Counted from the first letter of the stretch, positions 1 through 12,169 are shown. The stretch: 64,000 nucleotides of DNA from Adineta ricciae (GCA_905250025.1 CAJNOJ010000119.1:62001-126000), one strand, 5' to 3'. Program-made: numbers and translations. The notes: generated by a model not told the origin, from the letters alone.

Positions 1-3000
1 GTTACTGCTATAGCGGCGAAATTATGTTGATTACCAGGTACATGTCTATTGATGTGTAATCTACTAGACGACTGCAAGACAGAAACGGAGCAGGCGAAAC
101 GCGTGTTGTGAATGTTTTTCACAATTTTGATTGATGTAGTTTTCTTGTGAAACAAATGTCAACAGCATCAATATTTTTTATTTGAAAAGCTGAGTATAGT
201 CCTCGGATAATATCTTTCGAAAGTCAGTACACGACAAGCTTTATAGAAACAGGAAAAACAAGTAAACACAGGGCCAAAACTTGTGAAATTTCCTTTACAC
301 TCAAAGTCCTGGCGTTAGGTCCTCGACGTGCGTCACAGTGTCACTGAGACTGTAACGATAATGATATCGCTCATCTCTTTCTATTCTTTATTCTCTCACC
401 TCTATATCATATTATCTCCGAGTCATATCTCTCTTTCCTCTTCTCTATATAAGTGCGTGTCGTATTGTGAAAGAGATACATTCTGGTCATGTAGAGTAGT
501 CAATAAACATCTATACCGTGAGAAGCGGTCAGCTACTCAACCAGTTTGTCATTACAGAGACCATATCCAGATATGCAAAATCTAAATAGAGATATTTTAA
601 TACAGCGTGGGAAAAGAAGCGCGATCAAATTGAGAACAAATATATAATGACAACGACATGAAAGTAAGTAATACGTATAAAGTTTGAGTAAAGCTGCAAC
701 ACATGTGGTTAAAATATAAACACTAGCAAACAGAAGTACTCCACATAAGCATAAATCCTTTTCTAAATACTTTACCATATTTTCATTCCAGTTTTTTGTA
801 GGATTCATCCAGCGACGATGGAACTATCTAAAAATTAAAAGATGAGTCGAGTCAATTCATTTTCTATGCAGTACATCAAATTTTACGATTCTTCTGCGAT
901 AAACATGTTTTTGCTTTAAAGAACAACAGTATGTAGAAAGTTGGAAATAATTTTTCTGCTTTACACTTTACATGACGGTAGGAATTTACGACTGTTCATT
1001 ACCATAACATGTCACTCTCGAAAATTCCTAAACACTTTTCTCAATACTGTGCAACTAGAAACATATGTCGCTCTAACTTCGTAGAATTCCGTATCTGTTT
1101 TCGAAAGTTCCAATCTTATCGACATACGTTCTAACTTGGCTTTTAACGCTGCTCCTATTTTCAAAACTCTTACTTAAACTTCACTTATGGATCCCAAGTT
1201 TCGCATCAACATTGTTCCAACTCTGACGAGGAAAACTACCAACCCCGGAGTCGATTCACATTCAAAGTCGAAATTGCACAACGCTTCGTACAAAAATCAT
1301 TCATGCTGTCCAACAAATCAATCGATTCACATGTTATTCGGTGTCTCGTAAATTTCCTTGTCATCAATAGTAACAACAGATTTCCATCGATTATTCAGTC
1401 GAAATTGCTCACAATCAAAGACGTCGAAAGAACTTTTCGATCATTGCCTGTCTTCACATTTCGAGTCAAGTTTCTAATTCATGAACACTCTTTCGAAAAA
1501 AAAGAAATATACGATCAATAAATAGTTAATTACAAACAACAAGTTTTAAATAATCCCAAAAACTGCGTGTTGGCCGAACTGTTGATGACGGTGAATCTCG
1601 ATTTGGTGGTTGCACTTGAATCGCAACTGGTCCTACGAATATGAGAAAAGTATTATCTTCCCTCAAACAAATCTTAAAGATAGCGATTGAACAGCTGGTC
1701 TCGTTCGTATATACAAATGAACTTTTTACTTAGGCTAATATATTCATGAAGAAAATGATTGAAATTCAATAATTGTTTCGGATGCTCACTTCTCAAAGAT
1801 ACATTACAGCTCAAGTAGAAGTAACATTATATGATTTTCTCAAGAGAAGCGTTTTATCAGCTAAAATATGAGCACGACTATCGATGCTCCCATTCAACCT
1901 CACCTCATCTTTCACTTATGAAAGTGACAATAAATAAAGAATTTTCAAAAATAGATCAGTATAGATAAAAATATGTTCGACGTCGAAGACGTTTCTTATC
2001 GCTTTGTTCTTGATTGAAGAGTCTTCACTGAAAATGAAATAGTTCTTAGCTAAACATCGACAGTTAATCTGAGACTGATTTTTATTGACATATGCGCTGA
2101 ATAAAAACGATGATACGAAAAATGAGACATTCTTTCTTTGTTGCAAATGTGTTTTCAGTTCTTTCATATTCAGTAAATAAGGTACTCACGATTTGAACGA
2201 TAAGCGATGTACAAAAGATCAAGTTCATAATCATTTTGGTCAATAAGAAATTTATTCTGGTCGCTGATTGGAACTCTGAAAAATGAACAATGAACATTGT
2301 AATATAACTTATGGAATGATAAAAAAACACGCAGTTTTCGAAGAGTCTGTTTGTGCTTGCTATCAATGTTGACTTTTCTTCTGATAGTGGCTCATTTAGG
2401 AAAAGGAAAAATCGAGTTTTAGAGCTATGCAAACTAAGAACAGTTGGAAATCTTTGTTTGTCTGGTTTTCAGATTGGAATCTATGATAAATATAGTTAGT
2501 GGTCCGATGAAATGGTGTTATTAGACATACATGGTTTGATCAACTGAATCATTTTCTGTTTTATGTATGTCGCCTTCGGTTCTTGAAGGACACATAGAAC
2601 TATCATACAGAATTGATCTGTTAAAAGAAGTGCTTACTTTCAATCATGTGTGATTAAATACAAAAAAAGCTTTACTCTCCGTCTAAAATGTCTTCTTTAA
2701 TAATGCATTATTATGCATATATGTTCACAACGGAGTATTAGCAGATAAAGGAAAGTGTGCACTCGGATATCTGGCGCAGATGGGATAGATGATGCTGTGT
2801 AAGCCGATAAACATAAATTATACAGGATTATTTGAAGAAACTAGACTATGTTGTACAGATCAGGGATGGATCTAGTCAAGGTCTACTTGTAGTATCCGCA
2901 TATTGATGTTAATCGATGCCGCTTTACTAGAAAGCGCTGACTTTCATACGCTACCAAAGGTAACATACATTAGCTACTTACACATATTTTTCATTCGAAT

Positions 3001-3059
3001 TCTGGTATCGGTAAAATATGCCACTCCTACCCAGGTCATTGTGACTCGGTCGGTTCCGA
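1..3059. other. gene-free region, left edge
   Basis: No supported gene was found. Short open frames exist on both strands (for example 328-585, 1303-1521 and 1916-2432), but they are AT-rich and lack recognisable domains, splice continuity or codon regularity. The stretch is mostly anonymous intergenic sequence. Confidence 0.5.
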
Positions 3060-3390
3060 TCGGTTAAGTGTACTTTCCGATGATTTCCTTGGCGCTGGAT
3101 TCCGGTCGGAATTTCAAACATAGTTTCCGATTATTTTCTGGCCACTTCCTGCAAACCTTGAATCGGAAACGGCCAGGAACTGGCCGGATACTTCCTCGAA
3201 ACTTCCGACCGGAATCCGCCGCCAAGGAACTCGCCGAATCCGACCGAAACCTGCTGAATTCGACTGGAATTATGCCGAAACCGGCTCAGATTCCAACGGA
3301 TCCGGTCGTCGGAATGATCGACCTGCGTATTTGGAAAGAATGATTTGAACGTTTCCATGGATAATTGGAAATTCTGATCCAACGGCACAC
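3060..3390. repeat. GC-rich palindromic element
   Basis: This patch is clearly richer in G+C than its surroundings and is built from variants of TTCCGACCGGAATCCG-like words in both orientations. The clearest arms are 3087-3111 and 3203-3227: 25 bp, inverted, with 2 mismatches by eye. Open frames run across it on both strands (3068-3343 + and 3131-3388 -), which a palindromic low-stop sequence would produce. It looks like a non-autonomous mobile-element remnant or a foldback repeat. I did not see a transposase. Confidence 0.55.
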
Positions 3391-4129
3391 GGAAAACATC
3401 ATTTTCTTTCTCTTCATCAATTAGCCGTATAAATCTGAAACTATAAATAAACTCTTAAGCGGCGCCATAGCAAGATCATATTTCCCTACCTTCTCATTTT
3501 GAGCTTTCAACCGTGTTAGAGGATATAAATAAATGTTCTGTTCTTTGCGTATAATCTGAAAGGCAAAAGGAAATATATTTCGGCTGTTATTTTACGATAT
3601 AATCCATATTTCTGAATAACTGGTATTCAGCACATCTGACGACTCAAATATTCTTGCATTTTATTTTATTCGAGCTGTTTCTTTTTGGAACGGAAATGAA
3701 ACGATTGAAATGAAGAAGAGAACTTAAATTTACAGCTTGCAGTTGCAGAAACAAACGAAGTTTATAGTTGCCTATTTTAGCGGATGAGTTATGTGAACAA
3801 AAGATGGCGTACATTGTCTCTGAGAGAAAAAAGTTCTTAGGAAACATTCGTTTATGTGCCAACGATATCGACAGATCATAAAAAACATGTCTTTAAAAGT
3901 ACAGACAGTAAAATACTATTACAGCAGTGAAATCATTTGATCTGTATGTCACATCCACACTCTCTCACAAAAGAATACTAGTTATGAGTGTCAATTATAT
4001 CAGTGGAAAAAGCATCAATAAAATAGAATGCTCATAATCAGAATACAAGAACTACGCAGAATTGAATATATTTCTTTCGACTAAAAAAAAGATTTTACAA
4101 CTACAATTTTGTTCGTCTGTTGGCCGAAA
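3391..4129. other. gene-free region downstream of INPP4
   Basis: AT-rich sequence that includes the presumed 3' UTR of the minus-strand INPP4 gene. The 72-residue frame at 3644-3862 (-) has no recognisable features and I do not support it as a gene. Confidence 0.4.
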
Positions 4130-7100
4130 TTATGTTTGAACATCTCCATATGTACCCTGCTGAGCACGATAATATTCCGGAAAAGTTAACAATTGTAAAT
4201 ATGAAAAAGCGTATGCTTTGACACCTGTATTCGCCAGTGCATTTTCAATAGATGTGCCGTAGCGTCGAAATTGATTGATTATCTCATGTAAATCATGTTT
4301 GTCGACACGATGATTGTTCACAAGCAACTGTCCTTGTTCTAGCGTGAAACCCATTGAAGTGCGATCTTTTGCACTTTTGCAGCCGGTTACTCGAACACCA
4401 TAAGCACGACGACAAACCTAAAATATATTTTTGCAGAAAATTCGAAGCGATAATCATTTTCTGTTTACTTTCTCAGCAAGTGTGAAGATGTTAACGTTTT
4501 TCGGTTTGTTCGAGTGAATTGTGTGTTCTAGCTGTTTCAATAAATCTGGTATATCTTCTGTAAAGAAATGATTATGTGTATTGTTCAAAAATGTAATTTT
4601 ATCTTCAGTAACTACCAGGCAAATTATTGATACTTTTGTTGATGTATGTTTTCAGTTTATCTAAATTGTTATAATTGAGATCACTTTCAACTTGTGATGT
4701 TGTGAAGAAATTCATTCTATAAAGCCAAATTGAATTATATCTTTTTACTCTTTCGGTTACCTACGATCGTACTCGTGCAGCTAGTGCTCGTTCATTAATA
4801 CCAACATTAAAAACAACAGGTACTATTCGAACAGATCCGCCGTCTTTGAGTTCTTTCGGTAGTCTCGCGAACATATGAGCAGGTAGAGGTAGAACAACTT
4901 TACAGTAAAATCTTGTACCAAAAAATCGTGGTTGCAGTACATCATTGCTTGTCGTTGCGGGAATAAACCGTACATGAACACGTTCTAAAGCGTGAATAGC
5001 TTCGACAGAATCTTCCAGCATACCTAACTCGTCGCCATCACACGTCAGAAGATATTCAAAAGAAATCAGCATTCCTATAAATGAATTTAATAAACTGTAG
5101 AAGAAAAAACTGAAGCGATATCTATGCTCAAGTCGATTTATGATAGAAAAGGAAATTAAGCCATTAAATATTTCATGCGTTGGAAAGGAATGATCGTTTT
5201 TCTGTTGGTAAAAACAGTAAGAGGTTTTCTGGGTGCTGCTGTTTTCAGTACAATGACAATTCGAGATGGATTCAATTCAGGCTGCATGGGGAAGTTAAGA
5301 CAGATTGGTGGTGGTATTGTCAGAGGGAGATTTGATCGCGAACAATTGATTGTAGGAGGCCTTTGAGAAGTCCTTCTTGAAAAGCTAGTCTCAGTTTTAA
5401 GTTTTTTCGGTAGGGGTTTGATTGTGATAGGACTTGTTCGTTTAGTTTGAAATGACATGGGTGTCGTGGGTGGCGGGGGTGGTGGCAACCGAACAGGAGG
5501 CAATTTGATTGATGACATTTGCAATTTGGGTACTTCTTTGATGGTATTTTGATGTGGTTTTGGTCGTCGCCGTGCACGTTTTGAAGATACTATTTCATCC
5601 GATGACAAATGGTACAGTTTTGGTTGTGAAAGTCGATCAACAGTTTCCATTGAGAACGCTCTTATTGGAGTGCGTGGACGCATCCGTGGTACAGAGTGAA
5701 CTTTTGGTGCAATTTTCGTTGTTGATTGACTCTTTTGTTTCTTACGATGATCGAACGATGTTGGTACAATCGACGAAAGAGTGTTTGTTGTGATCGTTGT
5801 TTGTATCAATGATAAGGCTGGTGTGTACAACTGTTGAGTGGAATCCAAAGAAGTTCTCGATGGAGTACGAGATAGAAATGAACCGTTTTCATTCGAGCAG
5901 TAACTTGGCGGTCGATGATGATATCGGTTTTTGATGATTCGTCTGTGAAAATCTTCCATAGTACCTGATGACCGTCTCTTCTCATCTTTTCTCATGTTCG
6001 ATGTAGACAGATTATCGACTGTTTTCTTTTGTTCGTTTTCATGTCGTGCGACATCACGTAACGGATTGTCAATGTCACTGAAATTCTTCTCGAAATTCAA
6101 TTTAAAACCTGCATGTTGTTGAGATAATTGGTCAAATCGATTCAAAAGTTGATCCAAGGAATTCAATACCGGAAGCATAGTAGTTTTATGTTTAAACACG
6201 TAGGCTCGTACGAAATATCGAATGATGAAATGAAGTGTTAGTAATCACATTGAAAAACTATTGCCAACAGTTATGTATGAAAGAATAACAATACATCTCG
6301 ACTTTTTTCTTCTCTCGTCTCTCCTAATCTTATATACTCACCATTATTAATGTAGAGCTTCCAAGCTTGATCACTAATTTTAACAGACGATAGGAGAACA
6401 TACACCGAGAATATAAGACATGTTAACTAAAGAAAAATACGAAATCAAAACAATAACAATGATTAAAGTGATGAAAATTTCAGGCGTATTTTCTTTTTTC
6501 GTGTTCTAATTACCGCTTGAGAAAAGGCAATGTCAAAACGTTCTCGAAATGCTTCAGGATAACGTTCTATTTCTTGACTTTCTTGGAATATATAACGAAT
6601 AATATGTTTACAAGTATGCCGCTCCAGTTCACTGGCGACCGTTTTCAAACTATTTAATTGTGCCATATTAAATGTTTGTTCATTTTTATTAATCGATTGT
6701 TTAATTTCTTCTAGAAATTTTCGTGCTTTGCTTTGTATCGTTTCCTTCAACAAACGTGCAATTATTGGAGTTTATCGAAATACATCAAGCATACCGAGGA
6801 TTCCAAAACTTCTTCACTAGGTACTTTTGATATCAATGGATTGATAACAACTTGTCCAGTTGAATTCGCTATGCTATCGAGATCTTTAGTTGAATATTCA
6901 AGTAAAGAAAAAACCTAATTATCAACAAAATTCTTGCAAGATCGATTAATAATGATAAACATACAGCTTTGACAACTCGTTGAAGCGACAGTTTCAATAC
7001 AGAACGATCGATATTCGTCGAAGGACTGTCAAGAATATGTGTTAAATGATCTAATGCATCGTCAATATCACTATTCAGGACTAAAACATCTTGTAATTTA

Positions 7101-8214
7101 TCTTGTAGAAAACATAGACGTTTGTTTTTTTCGCTAATATTTGCTTTCATTCGTGCTAGGCCACCGGTCGCAAAACGAGAATGATGAACAGCGGGTGCAC
7201 CTAATGTTACTGTATTATAAATAGCTTCTGAAAGAGAAAATTGAATACACGAAAGGAAAGAAAACGTGCGATTGGATTACTTTGAGAAGGATCTTCATCA
7301 TTGCTAACTAATAATTGTTGAAGATGTAAATTCATCGGAACATGTGCAATTTCCGGTTGCATACGTTCAATTGAACGACGAAATAAACGTCCTTAAATCA
7401 ACTTATTTTGAGTGAAAGAATAAGAACGAATAAATCTCACCATTACATGTCGATTCATGAGTTTGAATAGCACCGATGAGATCAGTATAACGTTGTAGGA
7501 AATCTTTATAAATTCGAGTACAATTAAGTCGATGAACTTCTTCATTACCGGTTAACTAAAAAATTTCTTTTATTCTTTTTCATTATTCAGCAAACCAAAG
7601 TACACACCGGTCCTAATTCTTCAGCAAATTGAATGAATTTTCCTGCGCGTTTTAAATAAAAGTTTCTAAATAGATCAATGAATAAGTATTGAGAATTATT
7701 TGAGAAGATTTTTTTACAGATAACAAACAGGTGTGGAAAAATTTCCATCGTATTCTGACATCAGCTGAACAACGTGGATTTTCTTCTCGCGCTCTTTTGT
7801 TCGAAATTCGAAGTGTCTCGGTAGAAAATTACTCGCGATTTGTTTTAAATTCAATTTCTCATTTTCAATAAATGGCACCATCGATGGAGGAATAAATGCA
7901 GCAGGATTTGACTCTTCGGGTTCTGTTCCAACTTTGATATCAACTACCGTATTAGCCAACGATGCCATCTGAAAGAATCAATTGTATATCAAACACAAAG
8001 TCACAGCTAGACGTACTTGTCGCTTGGTCGGTATGTTTTTAAATAGAAGTAAACGATGACGCATATATTTCACATCTAGGCACAATGAAAGACTATAAAG
8101 TTTATCTTTATTATCATTTCGTACATCATATTCTATAAAAAGAATATTTGTACAGAATAAAGCACCGCGAGGGTATACAAAAAGAACAAACAAACATAAC
8201 AGTTTATTCGTCAT
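4130..8214 (-). CDS. INPP4: INPP4-type phosphatidylinositol-3,4-bisphosphate 4-phosphatase
   Basis: Removes the 4-phosphate from PtdIns(3,4)P2, acting on endosomal and plasma membranes. The last exon (about 4130-4419) carries the active site CKSAKDRTS, a CX5R phosphatase signature typical of INPP4A/B, and ends in the family's FPEYYR...GTYG tail. Upstream exons match the family in order: a TLGAPAVH segment near 7190, the SFEYLL...GDELGMLEDS block at 4761-5074, and VVFNVGINERALA. A small exon at 6339-6433 reads through a GTGAGT donor into 5074 in a consistent phase. Most introns are about 50 bp, but intron 5075-6338 is about 1.26 kb and holds another open frame. The amino-terminal C2 domain seems shortened: the first methionine I can support (8214) lies in what should be mid-C2, behind a hydrophobic stretch. 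The 3' half is firm; the start is uncertain. Confidence 0.85.
5156..6178 (-). CDS. orphan Pro/Arg/Ser-rich frame inside INPP4 intron
   Basis: A single open frame of about 340 codons, read from the ATG at 6178 (the frame stays open to about 6200). It lies wholly within the INPP4 intron 5075-6338 and on the same strand. The first 50 residues look helical (MLPVLNSLDQLLNRFDQLS...). The rest is disordered and rich in Pro, Arg, Thr and Ser, with a run of nine prolines broken by few residues (LPPPPPPTTP). I recognise no domain. It could be a nested gene, an optional INPP4 exon, or an old retroposed insertion. Against an INPP4 exon: the flanking exons already join in frame without it, and the join matches the family alignment. 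No TATA element or polyA signal stands out. Expression is unproven. Confidence 0.45.
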   Translation of the reverse strand: MLPVLNSLDQLLNRFDQLSQQHAGFKLNFEKNFSDIDNPLRDVARHENEQKKTVDNLSTSNMRKDEKRRSSGTMEDFHRRIIKNRYHHRPPSYCSNENGSFLSRTPSRTSLDSTQQLYTPALSLIQTTITTNTLSSIVPTSFDHRKKQKSQSTTKIAPKVHSVPRMRPRTPIRAFSMETVDRLSQPKLYHLSSDEIVSSKRARRRPKPHQNTIKEVPKLQMSSIKLPPVRLPPPPPPTTPMSFQTKRTSPITIKPLPKKLKTETSFSRRTSQRPPTINCSRSNLPLTIPPPICLNFPMQPELNPSRIVIVLKTAAPRKPLTVFTNRKTIIPFQRMKYLMA

Positions 8215-8620
8215 CTTTGTCGGTTATTCATTCTGTGTACAGATTGAAGATTTCCTTCGAAGTAAGTTTATTTTCCTTTTGAGAAAACATAAAAATAAAG
8301 ACAATCAACAACTACAAACAACAACAAGAAGGATAAGAATACATGAAGAAGAAAAAACAAAACAATAAATAATCCACCGTCAGGTCAGTTTCTATTCTCC
8401 ATGTGTTACTCGCTCACCTATATTGTTAACAACAATAATTATAGAAATGTATATAATCAATCATATCATAGTTTGGCTTTTTTTTTGTTTTATCTCTCAT
8501 GTGAATAAAAACGAAAAAGAGAAGAAAAACAAATAGAAATAAAACACGTTTGTTTTCTATTCATACAAACACATTCACACACACACACACACGCGAACAC
8601 ATATGAATGTACTGATCTTT
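8215..8620. other. spacer between INPP4 and SSR1
   Basis: Holds the presumed INPP4 promoter/5' UTR and the SSR1 3' UTR. A CA microsatellite lies at about 8576-8592. I see no gene. Confidence 0.5.
8576..8592. repeat. CA dinucleotide microsatellite
   Basis: A short run of about eight CA units, followed by an imperfect ACGCGAACAC continuation. Confidence 0.8.
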
Positions 8621-9835
8621 TTATTCATCATTTTCACTTGAAACAGCTCCGGCACTGGCTGTTCCATTAACATCATTGTTTGCTTGACGAGATTTGCGTT
8701 CACGTGGACTTTTTTTTGGTGAACGATCTAGACGAAAACGAATAGATTTGATTAGTTTTGTCTTTCAAACATTACTTTGAGGAAGATGATGTTTTGGAAT
8801 CCAATCGGGATCATAGCTGCCTCTGGTTTGTTGGTTTCCAACAAGACTTTGTGAACCTTGTTTGCCACTCATGCGTTTAACACGATTTGAAAGCAAATAT
8901 TGGTATCCTAAGAAACCTAAGAGAACGAGAATGGCGAAGAGAAAGACATAGAGAAAGAATCTAAAGGAAAAATCAAATGGATTTTCGAGAAAATGATTCA
9001 ATCAAGTGAATCTTACGTTTCTCCGTCAAATCCTTCATCAGCATCGATAAGATTGATGGTTTGATTGAAAACAACATTTTGAAATTGTTTTCCTTCCTAA
9101 AGGAACACGATTGTATCTTTACCACAAGAGCAATTTGTTTTTTTTTACGTTATTTCGATAGTTGATTAATACAACCAAACCCATTGGTCGGCCATTGAAG
9201 GTTTCACTGGGCATGAATAAATATTCAAATGTAGCTTCGAGACCAGGTTCAAGAACTTTGTCTGATCGTAATGATGTGAAATTTTGGATGTAATAAGTAA
9301 AATCTTGTGGATAACGTAAGGAACCATCAATTGATTCCACCACAAAGCTTTGTGTGCCATTATTACGAGCACCGACGAGTAAACGAGTTAGTTTACCGGC
9401 AATTAATTCTAAAAAAGAAGATTTTATTCGGACTTGATCGAACGTGTAAAGAGAATCTTACCATTTGTTCTAGCTGGTTGAATAAAAACATTGACTGTAC
9501 GAAAATCTGGTGATGATGGAATACGTGTAGAATCTTCATCTTCTTTACCTTCCTTAAAAAAAAACAACTCAATTTTCATTCCCTCCTCAATATCATCTTT
9601 TTCTCCTACGAGAGTGTCATTTGGTGGTGTAACGATATCATCTGTGCGTGAGCTAGGTTCATCTTCTTCATCTACAGCAACATCAGCGTCCACAATGTCT
9701 TCTTCACCATGAACGACTAAAAGAAAAACAAATTTTCAATCGAAAATCGATATGTGTTCAACTCGTCTTACCTATAGTAGTGAAAAAGAGTAAACCAAAG
9801 ATGGTTAGAAATGCAAAGACTCGAGTTATATTCAT
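8621..9835 (-). CDS. SSR1: Translocon-associated protein subunit alpha (TRAP-alpha)
   Basis: Single-pass ER membrane subunit of the TRAP complex, which sits beside the Sec61 translocon and assists protein translocation. The start at 9835 opens a signal peptide (MNITRVFAFLTIFGLLFF). It is followed by an acidic luminal segment with many Asp/Glu, then the conserved beta-sandwich (FIQPARTN, RLLVGARNNG, YIQNFTSLR, EATFEYLFMP, VLINY), one membrane helix (FLYVFLFAILVLLGFLGYQ) and a cytosolic tail with the family's YDPDWIPKHHLP motif. The tail ends in a basic/serine stretch and SSENDE before TAA. About five exons with small introns. An acceptor-like TCTTAG lies 8 bases before the ATG. It is divergent with NELFE, about 360 bp away. 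Confidence 0.95.
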
Positions 9836-10198
9836 TTTTAAATCTAAGACAGTGATGGAAATGCTATGGCAATTAGAAAAAAAGGTACGACGAAGACAAG
9901 CTCATAATTTTACCAACGAACACGCATACTTTTTTTCCATAGCCAATCAAATTTCAATCTGCATATGGCTTGTAGTTATTTTCTTGGCCAAAGTCAGAAA
10001 AATTGAGTTGAAAATTAAGAATTTCTCCCGTTATGAACGGTGTTTTTTTCGAAACGAATTTATTACCGACATCTTTCCGTTTCTCTTTGATTAAGAAAAC
10101 AACTTGGACAATGGCAAAGTCGTTTTCTATTGGTTCATTTTCATATATAAGACATTCATCGGTCGTTGATCAATTACTTGCTCAATCATCCTATTTAA
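9836..10198. promoter_or_regulatory. shared SSR1/NELFE divergent promoter region
   Basis: A 363-bp gap between two start codons pointing apart, so both promoters must lie here or overlap neighbouring exons. The frame at 9780-10094 (+) overlaps SSR1 exon 1 and looks spurious. I could not assign a specific promoter motif. Confidence 0.5.
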
Positions 10199-10702
10199 AT
10201 GTCGACCCTTTGTCGTTTTGTATTACCATCAACCTTATCACCAATTGAAGATGCATGTGTTGCCGAATTTAATGAATATAAAAAACGGAAGAAAGAAATT
10301 GCACAAAACAAATCGTCGACAAAACGTTTAACAAATACAGCAGGAGGAATAACAGCGAGTCTAACAAGTTCTAATGATTCATCACGGCATTCAAAAGATG
10401 CCATAAGAAATCCTGAGCAAGCAAAAGAAGCAGCAAAAAGACTTGTTCAAAGTGGTGCTATTAAAGTTCAAGCACAGAGTAAGGATCAAGGGTTCAAACG
10501 TGCAGCGTCGAATTCAGGTCAAGAACGACCGATTAAAAAAACTGGTTTAACACCGAATGCGTCACCGTCAATAGCAAATCAAACGAATCAATTTCAAGCT
10601 GTTCCATTTGTTAGTCCAAGTTCGACACCAAAATTTGTACAATCGAATTCTCATGAAAACAAACGTCATGTTGTTAATTATGATGACACAGACAATTATT
10701 AA
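10199..10702 (+). CDS. NELFE: NELF-E homologue, short form lacking RRM
   Basis: NELF-E is the RNA-binding subunit of the negative elongation factor that pauses RNA polymerase II near promoters. This 167-residue product matches the amino-terminal third of the family: FVLPSTLSPIEDACVAEFNEYKKRKK (compare human IPPGLSEEEEALQKKFNKLKKKKK), then EQAKEAAKRLVQSGAIK and KDQGFKRA. After that the sequence is Ser/Asn/Gln-rich and stops. The Arg-Asp repeat and RRM of vertebrate NELF-E (about 380 residues) are absent, and PSMA6 starts only 89 bp downstream, so no room remains for an RRM exon. The retained part is the region that contacts the rest of NELF (family knowledge). The carboxy-terminal end HVVNYDDTDNY resembles the acidic end of family members. 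No intron is evident. Confidence 0.75.
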   Translation: MSTLCRFVLPSTLSPIEDACVAEFNEYKKRKKEIAQNKSSTKRLTNTAGGITASLTSSNDSSRHSKDAIRNPEQAKEAAKRLVQSGAIKVQAQSKDQGFKRAASNSGQERPIKKTGLTPNASPSIANQTNQFQAVPFVSPSSTPKFVQSNSHENKRHVVNYDDTDNY

Positions 10703-10791
10703 AAAACGTTCTTCTTTTGTTTATGTGTGTATATAGAAATATATATATTTCTAGATTTGATAGAATAATTTAGTTCAATTTTTATCAAACA

Positions 10792-12039
10792 ATGAGTCGA
10801 ACTGCATCAGCCGGTTTTGATCGTGATATTACCATCTTTTCACCAGAAGGTCGACTCTATCAAGTTGGTAGGGTATTTTTTGAATCATAGAAACTTTTCT
10901 GCGACCGGTCTTCCTTTAGAATATGCTTTTAAAGCAATCAATCAAGGTGGTTTAACAACAGTAGCTATACGTGGTACTGACTGTGTAGTTGCCATTGCTC
11001 AAAAAAAAATTCCGGTTAGTCAATTTTCTTTATTGAATTTAAAAGAGATAATGTTGATCGAAGCTGACCATCTCAAGGGATATGAACTAATTCCGTTTTT
11101 TCTTCTTCTAATGGATACCATGCAATGGGATCAGTTTGATGGTCATATATTCCCATGAGACATTCTTTCTAAAATTATGCTTTTCGTTGGTGACAACATA
11201 ACGAAGGTGAATTGCCTTTCTAAACAATTATATCGATAAGATTTCCGTTGAATCTAACTTCAATAACTTGTTTGATGTCTCTCGTCATATAGGATAAACT
11301 TCTTGATCCTTCGTCTGTTACTCATCTACATGCAATCACACCAACTATTGGATGTTTAATGACAGGCATGGTTGGTATGTATTCATACTTCGTTTCTTGA
11401 TGTTGTTTTCAATGACTTGTCATTTTTGGTATTGTCTAGCCGATTCCCGTTGGCAAGTTCAACGTGCTCGATACGAAGCTGCTTCGTGGAAATATAAATA
11501 TGGATTTGATATTCCGGTGGATGCTATCTGTCGTCGTGTTGCTGATATTTCACAAGTTTACACACAAGAAGCTGAAATGCGACCACTTGGTTGCTGTAAG
11601 AATATGACTTATTGCTTGTTGAGAAAGTTCTTGTTTGATGTTTAGGCATGATTTTGTTTGGTATGGATGAAGAGAAAGGTCCAATGTTATACAAAACCGA
11701 TCCAGCTGGTTATTTTTGTGGATTTCGCGCAACTAGTGCGGGTGTCAAACAAACTGAAGCAAATAATTTCTTGGAAAAACGTATTAAGAAAAAAGCTGAT
11801 TTAAATTTCGAAGAAGCGATTGAATTGGCGATTTCAACATTAGCTAGTGTACTTTCAACTGATTTGAAACCGAACGAAATCGAAATTGGTGTTGTAACAA
11901 AAGATAATGTGAAATTTCGGTTTGTTTTCATTAATTCTCACTTGTTGAACGAAAGGAATCATTGTTAATCTTTGCTTTTAGAGTCTTGACAGAAAGCGAA
12001 GTCGAACAACACTTAACACGAATTGCTGAGAAAGAATAA
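10792..12039 (+). CDS. PSMA6: 20S proteasome subunit alpha type-6
   Basis: One of the seven alpha-ring subunits gating the 20S proteasome. It starts [20 protein letters not shown], the alpha-subunit signature, and continues [14 protein letters not shown] across an intron at about 10868-10919. Other family blocks: [58 protein letters not shown], and the end [14 protein letters not shown]...AEKE. Length is about 245 residues, as in human PSMA6. About six exons with short introns. No truncation is seen. It lies 89 bp after NELFE on the same strand and 177 bp before the next start codon. Confidence 0.97.
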
Positions 12040-12169
12040 ACCAAATTTTTCAATTCTCTTTCATGAACAATCAGTTCTAAAAATCCAGAAATTGTTGTTA
12101 TTCGCCCTTTTCTTTTTCTTTTGTTTTTTTATTATTATTATTATTGTGATGAAGTAAAACATCCATTTG

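Noticed and set aside
328..585. 85-codon plus-strand frame near the left edge
   Set aside because: AT-rich, overlaps an opposite-strand frame, and has no domain or splice context.
1916..2432. Two overlapping minus-strand frames (83 and 116 codons)
   Set aside because: Low-complexity Phe/Ser/Leu composition in two overlapping frames; no recognisable motif.
3068..3388. Open frames on both strands across the GC-rich patch
   Set aside because: Best explained by the palindromic, stop-poor repeat, not by coding sequence.
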